Positions 46,426 through 56,419 of a stretch of 64,000 nucleotides of DNA are shown in pieces. This DNA is from Paracentrotus lividus (lineage: Eukaryota > Echinodermata > Echinoidea > Camarodonta > Echinidae): positions 40,321,981-40,385,980 of the forward strand of contig CALNVZ010003426.1 of NCBI GenBank assembly GCA_940671915.1, read 5' to 3'. Position 1 is the stretch's first letter. Every line of letters starts with the position of its first letter. The position numbers were made by a program, and so were the translations under genes. The notes below the pieces were generated by a model. The model was not told the origin of the DNA, searched no databases, and was given only the letters and a program-made list of their open reading frames with translations.

Positions 46426-46677
46426 TACGGCAGTCACAACTCGTCGTAGGCTACGGGGCACGTGTCATCAACGTAGCCTGTGTTGCATGTGCAATGCACG
46501 CACAGGTCCTGGGTCAACTTCTGCGATTCCTGCGTTTCTGTAGTAAGGGTATTGTAAAAACCTCCTGCACGTCGTACATGCATTGTACCTGCGAGGTACC
46601 TCCGCTAAACGAATTTTCTACGAAATCCATCGTAGGGAGTTGCACGTCGAAGGTACGGCGAGTTGTGACCGCCGCAT
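46426..46677. mobile_element. 252-bp MITE with GTCACAACTCG ends and TAA flanks
   Basis: Left end TACGGCAGTCACAACTCG and right end, reverse-complemented, ATGCGGCGGTCACAACTCG. TAA lies on both sides (46423-46425 and 46678-46680), a 3-bp duplication as known for PIF/Harbinger elements. GC-richer than surroundings. The 64-codon frame inside has no known domain. Confidence 0.7.
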
Positions 46678-47355
46678 TAATGGACTGAAAGATTAATGAT
46701 GCTTGTTATGTATGTTCAAAAATCCATCAATGCCGTCTGCCGAGTCATTTTAATTGTTATCGATTTGATATTTCCTCTGAAGAAAGGCATTAATCGTCTT
46801 AATATTTGAAAGTTCAGTTGGAAAATATTTGTTTTCCACATTTTGAATATAATTATTTTGTTCTACTACCTGGATCTGAAGTTCACATCTCTGCTTATGA
46901 CGCATGTCAGATTAATTACCTCTTTGGTTTAAGAGATGGTAAAATATTTTCGGGCCAATCATTGCATTACCAAGGAAAAACATAATTGTAATTGAGAGGC
47001 ATGCAGATTTAGTTTTCATTTTAGCAACATAATTTGAACGATTCGAATTCATGGTTGTAATGGATGGCATATGCACCCATAAGCAATTTACTAATCAGGC
47101 CTCTCTGATATTTCAATATGTGAATGAAATGATTTCTGGATAAAGTAGAAGTAAATGTCGGAGTGGGGAGGTACACCAATTTATCTATTGTTCCTTGTTC
47201 TACGTATACCTTCTCAAGAAAATGACAGCCTCTTTTTAGTAATCGTGGAAGATCTTTTGGGGGATGAAATTATCTTTATTTGTTTCCTTTCTGGGAGATG
47301 ATTTATTCAGAATAATCAAAATAAGCAACTTGTATATACTCGGGAATCTCCCTAC
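46678..47355. other. Non-coding spacer
   Basis: No gene or repeat recognised. Confidence 0.4.
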
Positions 47356-47443
47356 CTGTCATGTTATCAATATTGAGGACCATCAGACAGCAGAAACAGA
47401 GAGCAACCTCCGTGATGAAGACAAAGCTTTTGAACGTTGCCAT
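47356..47443 (-). CDS. Candidate signal-peptide first exon, gene unknown
   Basis: On the minus strand, ATG at 47443 opens a 29-codon frame, MATFKSFVFITEVALCFCCL followed by MVLNIDNMT, ending at the donor ACAG|GTAGGG (phase 1). A basic residue followed by a hydrophobic stretch ending in small or polar residues is what a signal peptide or signal anchor looks like. The following exon is not identified. The nearest minus-strand secreted-type gene is the lectin/PAN gene 15 kb downstream, but its first recognised exon starts in phase 0, so at least one intermediate exon would be needed. It could equally be chance. Confidence 0.3.
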
Positions 47444-47732
47444 AGTGATGAAGGAATCTGGATGATTGAGAGGACGTGATGCGATGAATCGAAGTTCAGT
47501 CCTCTTCCTAATTAAGATGCTGGAAAGATATTGAAGAAAAATTTCTCCACAAATTTAACCACTATAGACCTTCCATACAAATATTTCACTATAGAGATCA
47601 AAGTCATGTTCCTTGATTGACTACTAAACGCTAAAAGAGAAGGGGAAGTTGATTGTCAAACGTAAAGTTTGTCATTGTTTATGTGCATCATTAATATATC
47701 AAAATATATGTTCCTTAGGCCTACTAATATGA
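47444..47732. other. Spacer upstream of the candidate exon
   Basis: If the 47356-47443 exon is real this would hold its promoter on the minus strand. No TATA box or other decisive site is seen. Confidence 0.3.
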
Positions 47733-47968
47733 CAGTGGCATATCCAGGATTTCATGAGAAGGGGACCCAACATTTTCCCTTTATTAGGGGGGGGGGGGGC
47801 TAGGTGTAAAAATTGTTCGGCATCCGGCTATCAAGAGGGTCATTAGCCATAAGGGTATCAATTAAGTCGGTCAATAGGGTATTTAACAAAAAATCCCAAT
47901 TATTTTATGTACTTATTTATTTATTTTTTCTGCTGGGGGCGCCCCCCCCCCCCCCGGATCCGCGCCTG
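47733..47968. mobile_element. 236-bp element of the CAGGCGC(G)GATCC family
   Basis: Left end CAGTGGCATATCCAGGATTT and right end, reverse-complemented, CAGGCGCGGATCCGGGGG. The interior has a G-run (47789-47800) and a C-run (47942-47955). No coding. Confidence 0.6.
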
Positions 47969-50390
47969 TAATCAAATTAAATCAAAACAAAATTTTGTTA
48001 ATATTAAATCCCCAATTTTGGAGTATCATCAAAAACAAAAAATACAAATCATACAAAGGATTTCCATACATATAAACATAAAGTTAGGCAAAAGTATTCA
48101 CATTTGACAAAATCATTGATTACTATAATATTGTATCATACAAAAATCTTGTTAAAGATAAAACATTTAAACATTAAAACATAAACATTAATTGGCCTCT
48201 TGTCAATCTTTCGAAAAGCAACTTGTGTTCGGAAACGAAAGTGAACAAATAAATGGCATCGAAGACACAAAAGACAATAAGAAAACCAAGTTTAGAATTG
48301 GGCCTACCTGTATCGTTGAAGCAACGAAATGAATTTGCAATCGAAAGAAAAACATTTTGGTGTCACCTCGGGTCACTTTTTACCCAAACTGTTCGGTAGT
48401 GAACAACAAAAGTTTACCGGCATGCTTATATTATCTTAGTGACAAATTAGTTCTTCAATGAAATAAACCACTGTAAGAGATCCTGTGTTAAGAAAAATGT
48501 ACAACACTCAGTCAGCAATATGACATATAAATGTTCCACAAAATGCAGAAGAGTGAACTTTGTATCAACACAACGAAATACTGACGACGCCGCCGCTTTC
48601 GTTGAAGGTATAATGATTTATTAAATTTGAAAATTGCAACCGTGTCCCGATTCATTTAATTGAGCAGATCGAGAGAGATGTATAATGATATGAGCAAAGA
48701 ATGAAATTAGACCTCGACCATGTGCTGTGACGTTTTAGATGAATGATTGCGCGCGCATCGTACTTACATTCAAATCCCAGAAGGTATGGAGTAGGGGGCT
48801 AATAATTTTTATTTGTGTTTTCATAGAAATCAACTTCATGTACGATCTGAATGCAATAATAGATAATTAAAAGTTTGATTGTATTATCTGTATAATCCTG
48901 AAAAGGGAAATTCCTGCAGTTGTCGGAACATGAGACTCAACTGAATACGGTTTGCATTCTTTATAATCTTATTTTCACATCATAAAAAAAGACCCCTTAA
49001 ATTTCGTGTTTCTGGTCATTCAGTGGGGGGGGGGTGGTCAGGTAAGCGGCTAATTAAAGAAAATGCATAAGAAACTAATCTAAACAAGAATGCGTGCAGT
49101 TGGGAGAGATTGGGTGTAACTAATAACTAAATAGGCCTATATAACTAAAATAATATTTCGTTTGTGGGTTACAACAGCCCTATATGGTCAAGTGCACGCC
49201 CTTGGCCTTTCCTCTGAATCAATAGTACTCATGACAATATTAATATATTTTTCCTTGTTGTATCTTTCTGAGAAAATGCTTTACTAATTTAGTTTCTGCA
49301 TGCACAAAAATGTGAAAGTATCCGTAGTTTATATGCATCTTTTCTAGTTTTTTAATTAGGTCGGAGATTCGATCTATTGAATTAACTATAAAGCAACGGC
49401 CTTTGTATGATGCCTATTTCTAAGACGCGTGCTTGCTTCATACAAACCTTTTAATGAATTTTGACCTACATAACTTATGTATTGTGTTGGAGGGGGTTGT
49501 AAAAGCGCACATTAATTACATTAAATTGTCCTTGTAAGTAGGAAATTAAATGTTTAACTCTCAGGGGTTCGCTAAAGGAAAAGCCAATATTCATGAGCAG
49601 GGCCCAGGAGCTATATGAAAACTGCTCTTTCGACCAATTTACTAAAGGACTGAAAGGCAACAAAACATCACAGATTTCAAAACGATAGCATTTCCACTGT
49701 CAGACCAAGAATTTAATGAAAGGCCTAGGCCTACTTTGTTGATTTACCGTCAGAATTTTGTAACCACTATTTTTTATGTTAAAAAAAATGTAACAGGGCA
49801 TCTGGAGCCAATCAAATCAACTTTGTTGTTTACTTATTTTCCCCTTTTCCCCCTTTTTTGTTTTTTTTTGTGTTTTTTTTTTAATATTTTTTTTGTGTTT
49901 TTTAATTTTGTTTTTTTGTTTGTTTTATATTTGTATTTGTATTTGTATTTTTTCCCCCATTCTTTCTTTGCTCATGCATGGAAGAAAGAAGCCTCAATGG
50001 CTTATTTTTTTCCTAGCTTTTCTTATTTTCTTTCTTTTCTTTTTTATTTTCGCTTCAACAATTTAATGAAACAATTTCTGCTTTAAAAAATGTGGCCTAG
50101 CCCCTTTGCCCCCCCCCCCCCTCTTTCCAGCTGTTTCCGCCACCCTTGAACCTGGAAAAATGATAATGGACCATTCTTGGTCACGTGTGTGACCGAAATT
50201 ATGCAAAATCTTGACTTTAATTGGCTATAACTCTAACAATTTTAAAGATATACTGAATTAATATTTATGGGCAATTCCAAGCAAAACAGGACATGGAGCT
50301 GAAATTTTAATGTGGCCGCGCTCTGCCTTTGAAAATGCATATTAGGATCTGAAATTACCACAAAGGCTTCTTTACAATACAGCTAATCAC
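47969..50390. other. Long non-coding stretch
   Basis: No gene recognised in 2.4 kb. Features are a G-run at 49025-49033, a T-rich low-complexity tract at about 49840-49960 with repeated TTTGTA, and a C-run at 50109-50120. GGTCACGTGTGTGACC occurs at 50179-50194, the same 16-mer palindrome that recurs at 56-58 kb. Confidence 0.5.
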
Positions 50391-50894
50391 TTAAAGGGGA
50401 AGTTCACCCTGGAAATTTATTGGTTCTAAAAAATACAGAAAAATAAAATAAAAATGAGAGTGAAAGTTTGAAGAAAATCGACCAAAAATAGTGAAGTTAT
50501 GAATATTCAAAGTTTTGATTATGTGACGTCACGTGCGAGCAGCTCTCCCATATGTTGTGTATGTAAATTCCATAAATTTGTCTTTTTTTCGTGGTTCTTG
50601 ATAAAGGAATGGGTTGAATTGATAGAGGCATGTATATGAACATATTTTTGACGATATATCAACCACACAGGTGAAATAAATAATATTTTTTTGGAGAAAA
50701 TGACATTTTATGGAATTTACAGTACATAACACATAGGAGAGCAGCTCGCATATGACGTCACAGAACCAAAACTTTAAACATCCATAACTTCGTTATTTTT
50801 TGGTCGATTTTCTTCAAACCTTCTCTCATATTTTTATTTTATTTTTCTGCATTTTTAGAATACAATTTAAACCCAGGGTGAACTTCTCCTTTAA
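50391..50894. mobile_element. 504-bp TTAA-ended foldback MITE (family copy 2)
   Basis: Starts TTAAAGGGGAAGTTCACCCT and ends with the complement. Internal order is the same as the 4233-4739 copy, including TGACGTCACGTGCGAGCAGC and the facing CATAGGAGAGCAGCTCGC. TTAA at both boundaries. Confidence 0.8.
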
Positions 50895-51030
50895 GTTTTA
50901 AAGAATTGTGATTCAGTATTCTTGCGCTGAATAATTGATCAAACCCAAATTTGCACATCATAAGTGGGACTATGGGGCTTTAAATGGCTCTTATTCTTAT
51001 ATCTAGTCACTTTTTTCAGATTTTTTGGGC

Positions 51031-51654
51031 TTAAAGGAGGACTCCGGGCTGAAATGAAAAAGTTTTGTAAAGTAAAGTAAAAATTTAACAAGCACAACAC
51101 AGAAAATTTCATCAAAATCGGATGAAAAATAACAAAGTTATGCATTTTTTTAGGTATTGAATTTTTTTTCGTAAAACAGTTCTTGGCATTGGCTCATTGT
51201 CTCATTTGAATATTTGAATATTCAAATGAGCAAAATGATGATGTCACAGTCCCCCTACTTCTTGTGTATTTTATTATATGAAATCATATTTTTCTCATTT
51301 TTTCATATATTGCGTATACAGAAAATCTATCCCTCATACTGAAATAGGTAAAAGCACTTGTGACCTTGAACATTCCACAAGGATTAATCCCTGTTTTTAT
51401 GTCCTTGGGGCAGAAAATCTTGATAATTGGTATTTCATACAATAAAATACAAAGAAAGTAGGGGGACTGAGACATCATCAGTTTGCCAATTTGAAGATGG
51501 CAAAGATTGTTTCCTTAAAAAAATTCAAAACCTAAGAAAATTCATAACTTTGCTATTTCTGATCCGATTTTGATGAAATTTTCAGTGTTGTGCTTTTTAG
51601 ATTTTACTTCATTTTTCTAATGATGCAAAACTCCAGCCCGGAGGAGTCCTTTAA
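51031..51654. mobile_element. 624-bp TTAA-ended foldback MITE, second family
   Basis: Ends TTAAAGGAGGACTCCGGGCT and, reverse-complemented, TTAAAGGACTCCTCCGGGCT. Arms pair along their length (for example CCCCCTACTTCTTGTGTATT at 51250 against its diverged complement at 51450). It shares only the TTAAAGG tip and foldback design with the neighbouring 50391-50894 element. No coding. Confidence 0.78.
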
Positions 51655-51994
51655 TGTAATTATCATGGACTACTCCAACAAGCTTTCGTATTAATATTTC
51701 TTTATAATACATTTCTCCTCACGAAAAAGACCGGGAAAACAGATGTCACTCCGTAACCGTCACTCCGTAACCAGACATGGGTTCAAGTTTTAAGTCATAA
51801 TTAACAAAGTATTCAACTAATTTTTTATGCAAGGTGGCATATTATACCTAGAATAACATAGAATCCAATCAATAACTAAAAATTGTGATAGCCATATAAA
51901 TTTCACAGAGTTAAAGCAAAATGTTTTCTGCTCAAATATGCATGTCCATTTTGCGTCACTCCGTAACCATGATTATGAATATTCGGTTACAGCC
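51655..51994. other. Spacer with ACTCCGTAACC words
   Basis: No gene. CACTCCGTAACC occurs three times (51748, 51760, 51957), close to the start of the 16-bp satellite. Confidence 0.5.
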
Positions 51995-52153
51995 CGATAG
52001 TCCGCGGGTCCGATAGTCCGCGGGTCCGTTAGCCCGCGGGTCCGATAGTCCGCGGGTCCGATAGTCCGCGGGTCCTATAGTCCGCGGGTCCGATAGTCCT
52101 CGGGTCCGATAGTCCGCGGGTCCGTTAGTCCGCGGGTTCGATAGTCCGCGGGG
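51995..52153. repeat. 16-bp GC-rich minisatellite, ten units
   Basis: Ten head-to-tail units of CGATAGTCCGCGGGTC with few substitutions (for example CGTTAGCCCGCGGGTC, CTATAG..). Each unit contains the palindrome CCGCGG (SacII site). The array ends in a G-run (52150-52161). Very GC-rich against an AT-rich background. Confidence 0.95.
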
Positions 52154-52162
52154 GGGGGGGGT

Positions 52163-52400
52163 GATGTTTGTTACTCTGAAGGTTCGTTATTCCGAAAATA
52201 GTAAAAGGTTCGTTAGTCCGAAAATGGAAGAGGTTCGTACGTTAGTCCGAAAATGGAAAAGGTTCGTTAGTCCGAAAATAGAAAAAGGTTCGTTATTCCG
52301 AAAATAGAAAAAGGTTCGTTATTCCGAAAATAGAATAAAGTTCATTATTCCGAAGATCTGTTATAACGAATATGAGATGAGGTTCGTTAATCCGAAACTG
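52163..52400 (+). repeat. 25-27-bp GGTTCGTTA(G/T)TCCGAAAATRG array, plus orientation
   Basis: Seven to eight units of GGTTCGTTAGTCCGAAAATG or GGTTCGTTATTCCGAAAATA separated by A-rich spacers. The block TTTGTTACTCTGAAGGTTCG at its start is found inverted three times in the array at 54776-55764. The two arrays therefore face each other across 2.4 kb. Confidence 0.9.
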
Positions 52401-54179
52401 AAATACTAGTAATCTGTGGCGAAGCCGGGAAAACCGAAAGGGCAACTAAATAATTGATTCCGCAATAATATCCGCCCCGTCTTTATTTCATTAGTGAGTT
52501 TACGCAGAACTACGGGGAGCTTATCTAGAACGTTAGCATAAAAGAGAGCACTATTTTCAAAATGCCTGCAAACGCTCGTTTTCTATCTTCTTCAATAACT
52601 TTGAATAAAAGTTTCCAATGGTAACCGCACATGTACCCTTTGGCTTGCGAGACTCAAGATTCAATCAGTATAATTATAGGGCTTTGATATACAGGGCGAC
52701 ACAGAAAAACAACTAAGTTGAAAGCATCTGTCACATTGAAATGTTTTGTGACTTTGATGTTTATTTCATCATAAATAGTCACTCTATATTCAATTATACC
52801 AAACGTACAAGTGTATCGTAACGGTCGACTGAGCACTTAGGTTTAGAAAAATCGTAAAATTTGTCTTATATTATACCAAGTTTGAGCAAAAGCAACCCTT
52901 GCAATTAATTAGACTTTTTAAATATTTTGTCCCTTATGAATAGACCCAGGAGGACTGACCTAAAACCATGAATGAGTGCTCAGAAGCCAGGGTTTCTTGT
53001 GACAAAACTTGGAAGAAAGTGTATCTCAACAAAGATATCAAAAATTCAAGTGCTCAGTCATCCATGATAGAGCAGGTACAAGTGTACTGAGGTATCTAAC
53101 TTCGTCTTCGCGACGGATAAAAAGTATTAGAGACGTCTCCGATACTTTATTCCGTCGTGGAGACGTCTCCGAGACAATTTTCATAAACTGTCTCAAAGTA
53201 CTTCCCGCGACTCAAGAAACTTTGCATTGACTGAGTATGAGGAGATGTCTCCGGAATAGTTATCACAACCGTCTCCAAGGAGTTTCAAAACCGTCTCAAA
53301 GTAGGCCCAAATCCATCTCAAAGTAGTTTCAAAGTAGTTTCTGCGAAGTGAGATACCACCCTTACTCTTCGTCATGAAAATGAAATAAATAAATACATAT
53401 CCCTAATCATTAAACACATAGGACATACAATAATATGAGGGTCTCAAAGAAGGGTTTACTCTTTCTTGGGACGCACTGTATACGAGACAAGAACTTACGA
53501 AGTATGCAGAATGCGAATACTCGAACCCTGCTTTTGTCATCTTGCATAAAGGATGTCAGTGGCTGTATTTTCAACGTCTATTGTTGCTATACGAATTCAA
53601 TCCAAAGGCTACTTTACCGGGGATACCTAGTTCTTTTTTTTTTCATACCAAGGTTTATTGTGTCAAATGCGTCTATGTGTATAACAGCTGACCCAAAACA
53701 TTGCTGATATGAAAAGAAATAACCTACCGCCCAGCCTTTATGATTAGTCAAATCAAAGTATGCTTCTTTTATGTTTTAGCAAAGGGGGAAATGCCTGTAT
53801 ACATTCCTATCAAAGCGCTCGCTGATTGGCTTATAACTGACTTACGTTCTCGAGCTCCGCTGAGAACCTTTACGTTCTACGTTTCAGGAGAACGTACATT
53901 TCCACAAAATAGCGTTGTAGATTTTGACAACGGGGAGCTATCTCTTGTAGCTAGGGGAAACCCTCGATTGTGCACACGAAAATTCGTAATTTAAACGCTT
54001 GCCAGCCGTTTCTAGCAAATACCAGCTTTACACACTCTTTTTCCTGTACTAACAGTATGCAGGGGTTTGGGGTTTGAGCTATTTTGAAAATGAAGCCTTT
54101 CATAATGCTAACGTTCTAGATTAGCTCCTCCGTAGTCCAGCGAAAGCACCCTATTAAGAATTTATGTCGAAAAAAAGTA
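52401..54179. other. Interior between facing arrays
   Basis: No gene recognised; open frames of 60-90 codons have no known domain. 52438-52490 (AACTAAATAATTGATTCCGC..) is an inverted copy of sequence near 54480-54520, so the inverted symmetry extends inward from the arrays. A small element lies at 53091-53357. Confidence 0.5.
53091..53357. mobile_element. 267-bp MITE with GGTATCTMACTTCG ends (tentative)
   Basis: Left end GGTATCTAACTTCGTC, right end reverse-complemented GGTATCTCACTTCGC. The interior repeats GACGTCTCC / GTCTCAAAGTA words. No clear target duplication and no coding. Confidence 0.5.
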
Positions 54180-54660
54180 TCGGCGGCGTGTTCTTCCGAT
54201 AAAGAATATTTCATAAATGAATACGGAATGGATACAACTGTGGAATTAATTATTTAGTTATTGAGTGATAACGGCCCAATTTCAGAAACGAAACTTATTC
54301 TTTATCGCAAGAAGTCGCCGCTGATGATGTTTCGAAATAATTTCTTTATGAAAAAAGTAGTTGCCGAAATAATTATTTAGTTATGGCGTGAGAACGGCCC
54401 GATTTAAGTAGCAAAATTTATTCTTTTTCAGAAGAAGTCGCTGTCGATAACGTTGGGAGATTAATTCTTCATTAAATAAAGACGGAACGAAAGCAATTGC
54501 GGAATAATAATAATAATATTTAGTTATAAAGCGCTTAATAAATATATCCACCTTGGTGTTAATAAATTATTTAGTTTAATATGGATTGTTAAACGGCCCG
54601 ATTTTAGATGCGAAACTTCAGCAGAAGTCGCCGTTGCTAATTATGTAAAATAAATTCTCC
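54180..54660. repeat. Diverged 125-150-bp tandem repeat
   Basis: Three to four units share AATTATTTAGTTAT, AACGGCCCGATTT, ATTCTTT and AGAAGTCGCCG in the same order. A decayed inverted copy of the unit lies near 52440-52500. No coding frame is maintained. Confidence 0.6.
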
Positions 54661-54775
54661 GAAAATCAAAATTTAACCGCAGATGCTGTTAAATAATGAC
54701 ACCCCTCCCCCTAAAAAAAAATCCCCCTTATATGGAGGTTATTCATTCTGAATCCATTCGCTCAGGCAGTAATAG

Positions 54776-55764
54776 CTCAATTTTCGGAATAACGAACTTT
54801 TTTCTATTTTCAGAGTAACGAACCTTGTTCTATTTTCGGAATAACAAATCTTATTCTATTTTCGGAATCACGAACCTTTTTTCATTTTCGGACTAACGAA
54901 CCTTTTTTCCATTTTCGGACTAACGAACCTTTTTTCCATTTTCGGACTAACGAACGTTTTTTCCATTTTCGGACTAACGAACCTTTTCCATTTTTGGACT
55001 TATCCATTTTCGGAATAACGAACCTTTTACTATTTTCGGAATAACGAACCTTCAGAGTAACAAACATTCATTCTTGTTCTATTTTCGGAATAACGAATCT
55101 TATTCTATTTTCGGACTAACGAACCTTTTTTCCATTTTCGGACTAACGAACCTTTTTTCCATTTTCGGACTAACGAACCTTTTTCGGACTACCATTTTCG
55201 GACTAACGAACCTTTTTTTTCCATTTTCGGACTAACGAACCTTTTCCATTTTTGGACTTATCCATTTTCGGAATAACGAACCTTTTACTATTTTCGGAAT
55301 AATGAACCTTCAGAGTAACAAACATTCATTCTTGTTCTATTTTCGGAATAACGAATCTTATTCTATTTTCGGAATCACGAACCTTTTTTTATTTTCGGAC
55401 TAACGAACCTTTTTTCCATTTTCCGACTAACGAACCTTTTTTCCATTTTCCGACTAACAAACCTTTTTTCCATTTTCCGACTAACGAACCTTTTACTATT
55501 TTCAGAATCACGAACCTTTTTTTATTTTCGGACTAACAAACCTTTTTTCCATTTTCGGACTAACGAACCTTTTCCATTTTTGGACTTATCCATTTTCGGA
55601 ATAACGAACCTTTTACTATTTTCGGAATAACGAACCTTCAGAGTAACAAACATTCATTCTTGTTCTATTTTCGGAATAACGAATCTTATTCTATTTTCGG
55701 AATCACGAACCTTTTTTTATTTTCGGACTAACAAACCTTTTTTCCATTTTCGGACTAACGAACG
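54776..55764 (-). repeat. Large 25-27-bp array in minus orientation, higher-order structure
   Basis: About 38 units of the complement of GGTTCGTTAGTCCGAAAATG. A block CTTCAGAGTAACAAACATTC marks three higher-order repeats at about 55049, 55310 and 55632, spaced about 260-325 bp. Orientation is opposite to 52163-52400. Minus-strand translation gives monotonous SLVRKWKKG repeats, which are an effect of the DNA repeat. Interruptions (GGAATAAC versus GGACTAAC) define two unit types. Confidence 0.92.
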
Positions 55765-56111
55765 GCGAGCCGAAAATTTGCACGATGGTAGTGCCCGATA
55801 TAAACTACAAGAATGCACTGTTAATTTTCCCAAAATATTTATTTATTTTATATGAATTAATTATGCTAATATGCATTGCATGAAATCATACTTTTTGTTC
55901 TAATTGACAGACTTAACCTTCTGGAATGCTAATTTTGTGTTTACATAATCTTTATAGGATTCCTAACAATTTTACTTGGAAAAATTTTGGTATCAAAATC
56001 AATTTCTCATGTATTTCATTGTTTTGTGATTTTCTTATGTATTTCTTTGTTTTTTTCGACCTTTTGTTTTTTTCTCAAAAATTATTACAGAACCATTTTG
56101 GAGCATAGTAA
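55765..56111. other. AT-rich spacer
   Basis: No gene or repeat seen. Confidence 0.5.
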
Positions 56112-56353
56112 AGGCCTCGTCACACCGAGTCCGGTCCGGTAACCGGTACGGCAAACCGTCTCAAATCGCTCCAAGAGCGTAACCATAAAAACCGTACCGG
56201 TTGCCGTTCCGGCTAGTACGGCACAGCCCGTGTTTGTTGTGACCAGTCTCATTGCAATAGTACACGGCCGATTCATTTCGACCGTTTTTACCCATTGTTG
56301 AACCGGACCGGGCCCGTGCCGTGACCCGGACCGGACTCGGTGTGACGAGGCCT
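56112..56353. mobile_element. 242-bp MITE with AGGCCTCGTCACACCGAGTC ends
   Basis: The inverted ends are perfect over about 29 bases. TAA flanks both sides (56109-56111 and 56354-56356), as in PIF/Harbinger-type insertions. The interior is rich in CCGGACCGG / GTACGGC words. No coding. Confidence 0.85.
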
Positions 56354-56419
56354 TAATGCTAAAATAGATTAATTTCAGCCAATGAAAGTGAAAATAATCA
56401 GACCTTTATGATCGCCCCC

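Noticed and set aside
54882-55067. Minus-strand frame giving repeated SLVRKWKKG units
   Set aside because: The protein repeat is a direct consequence of the 27-bp DNA array; 27 is divisible by three so the frame stays open by chance. No start context or flanking coding signal.
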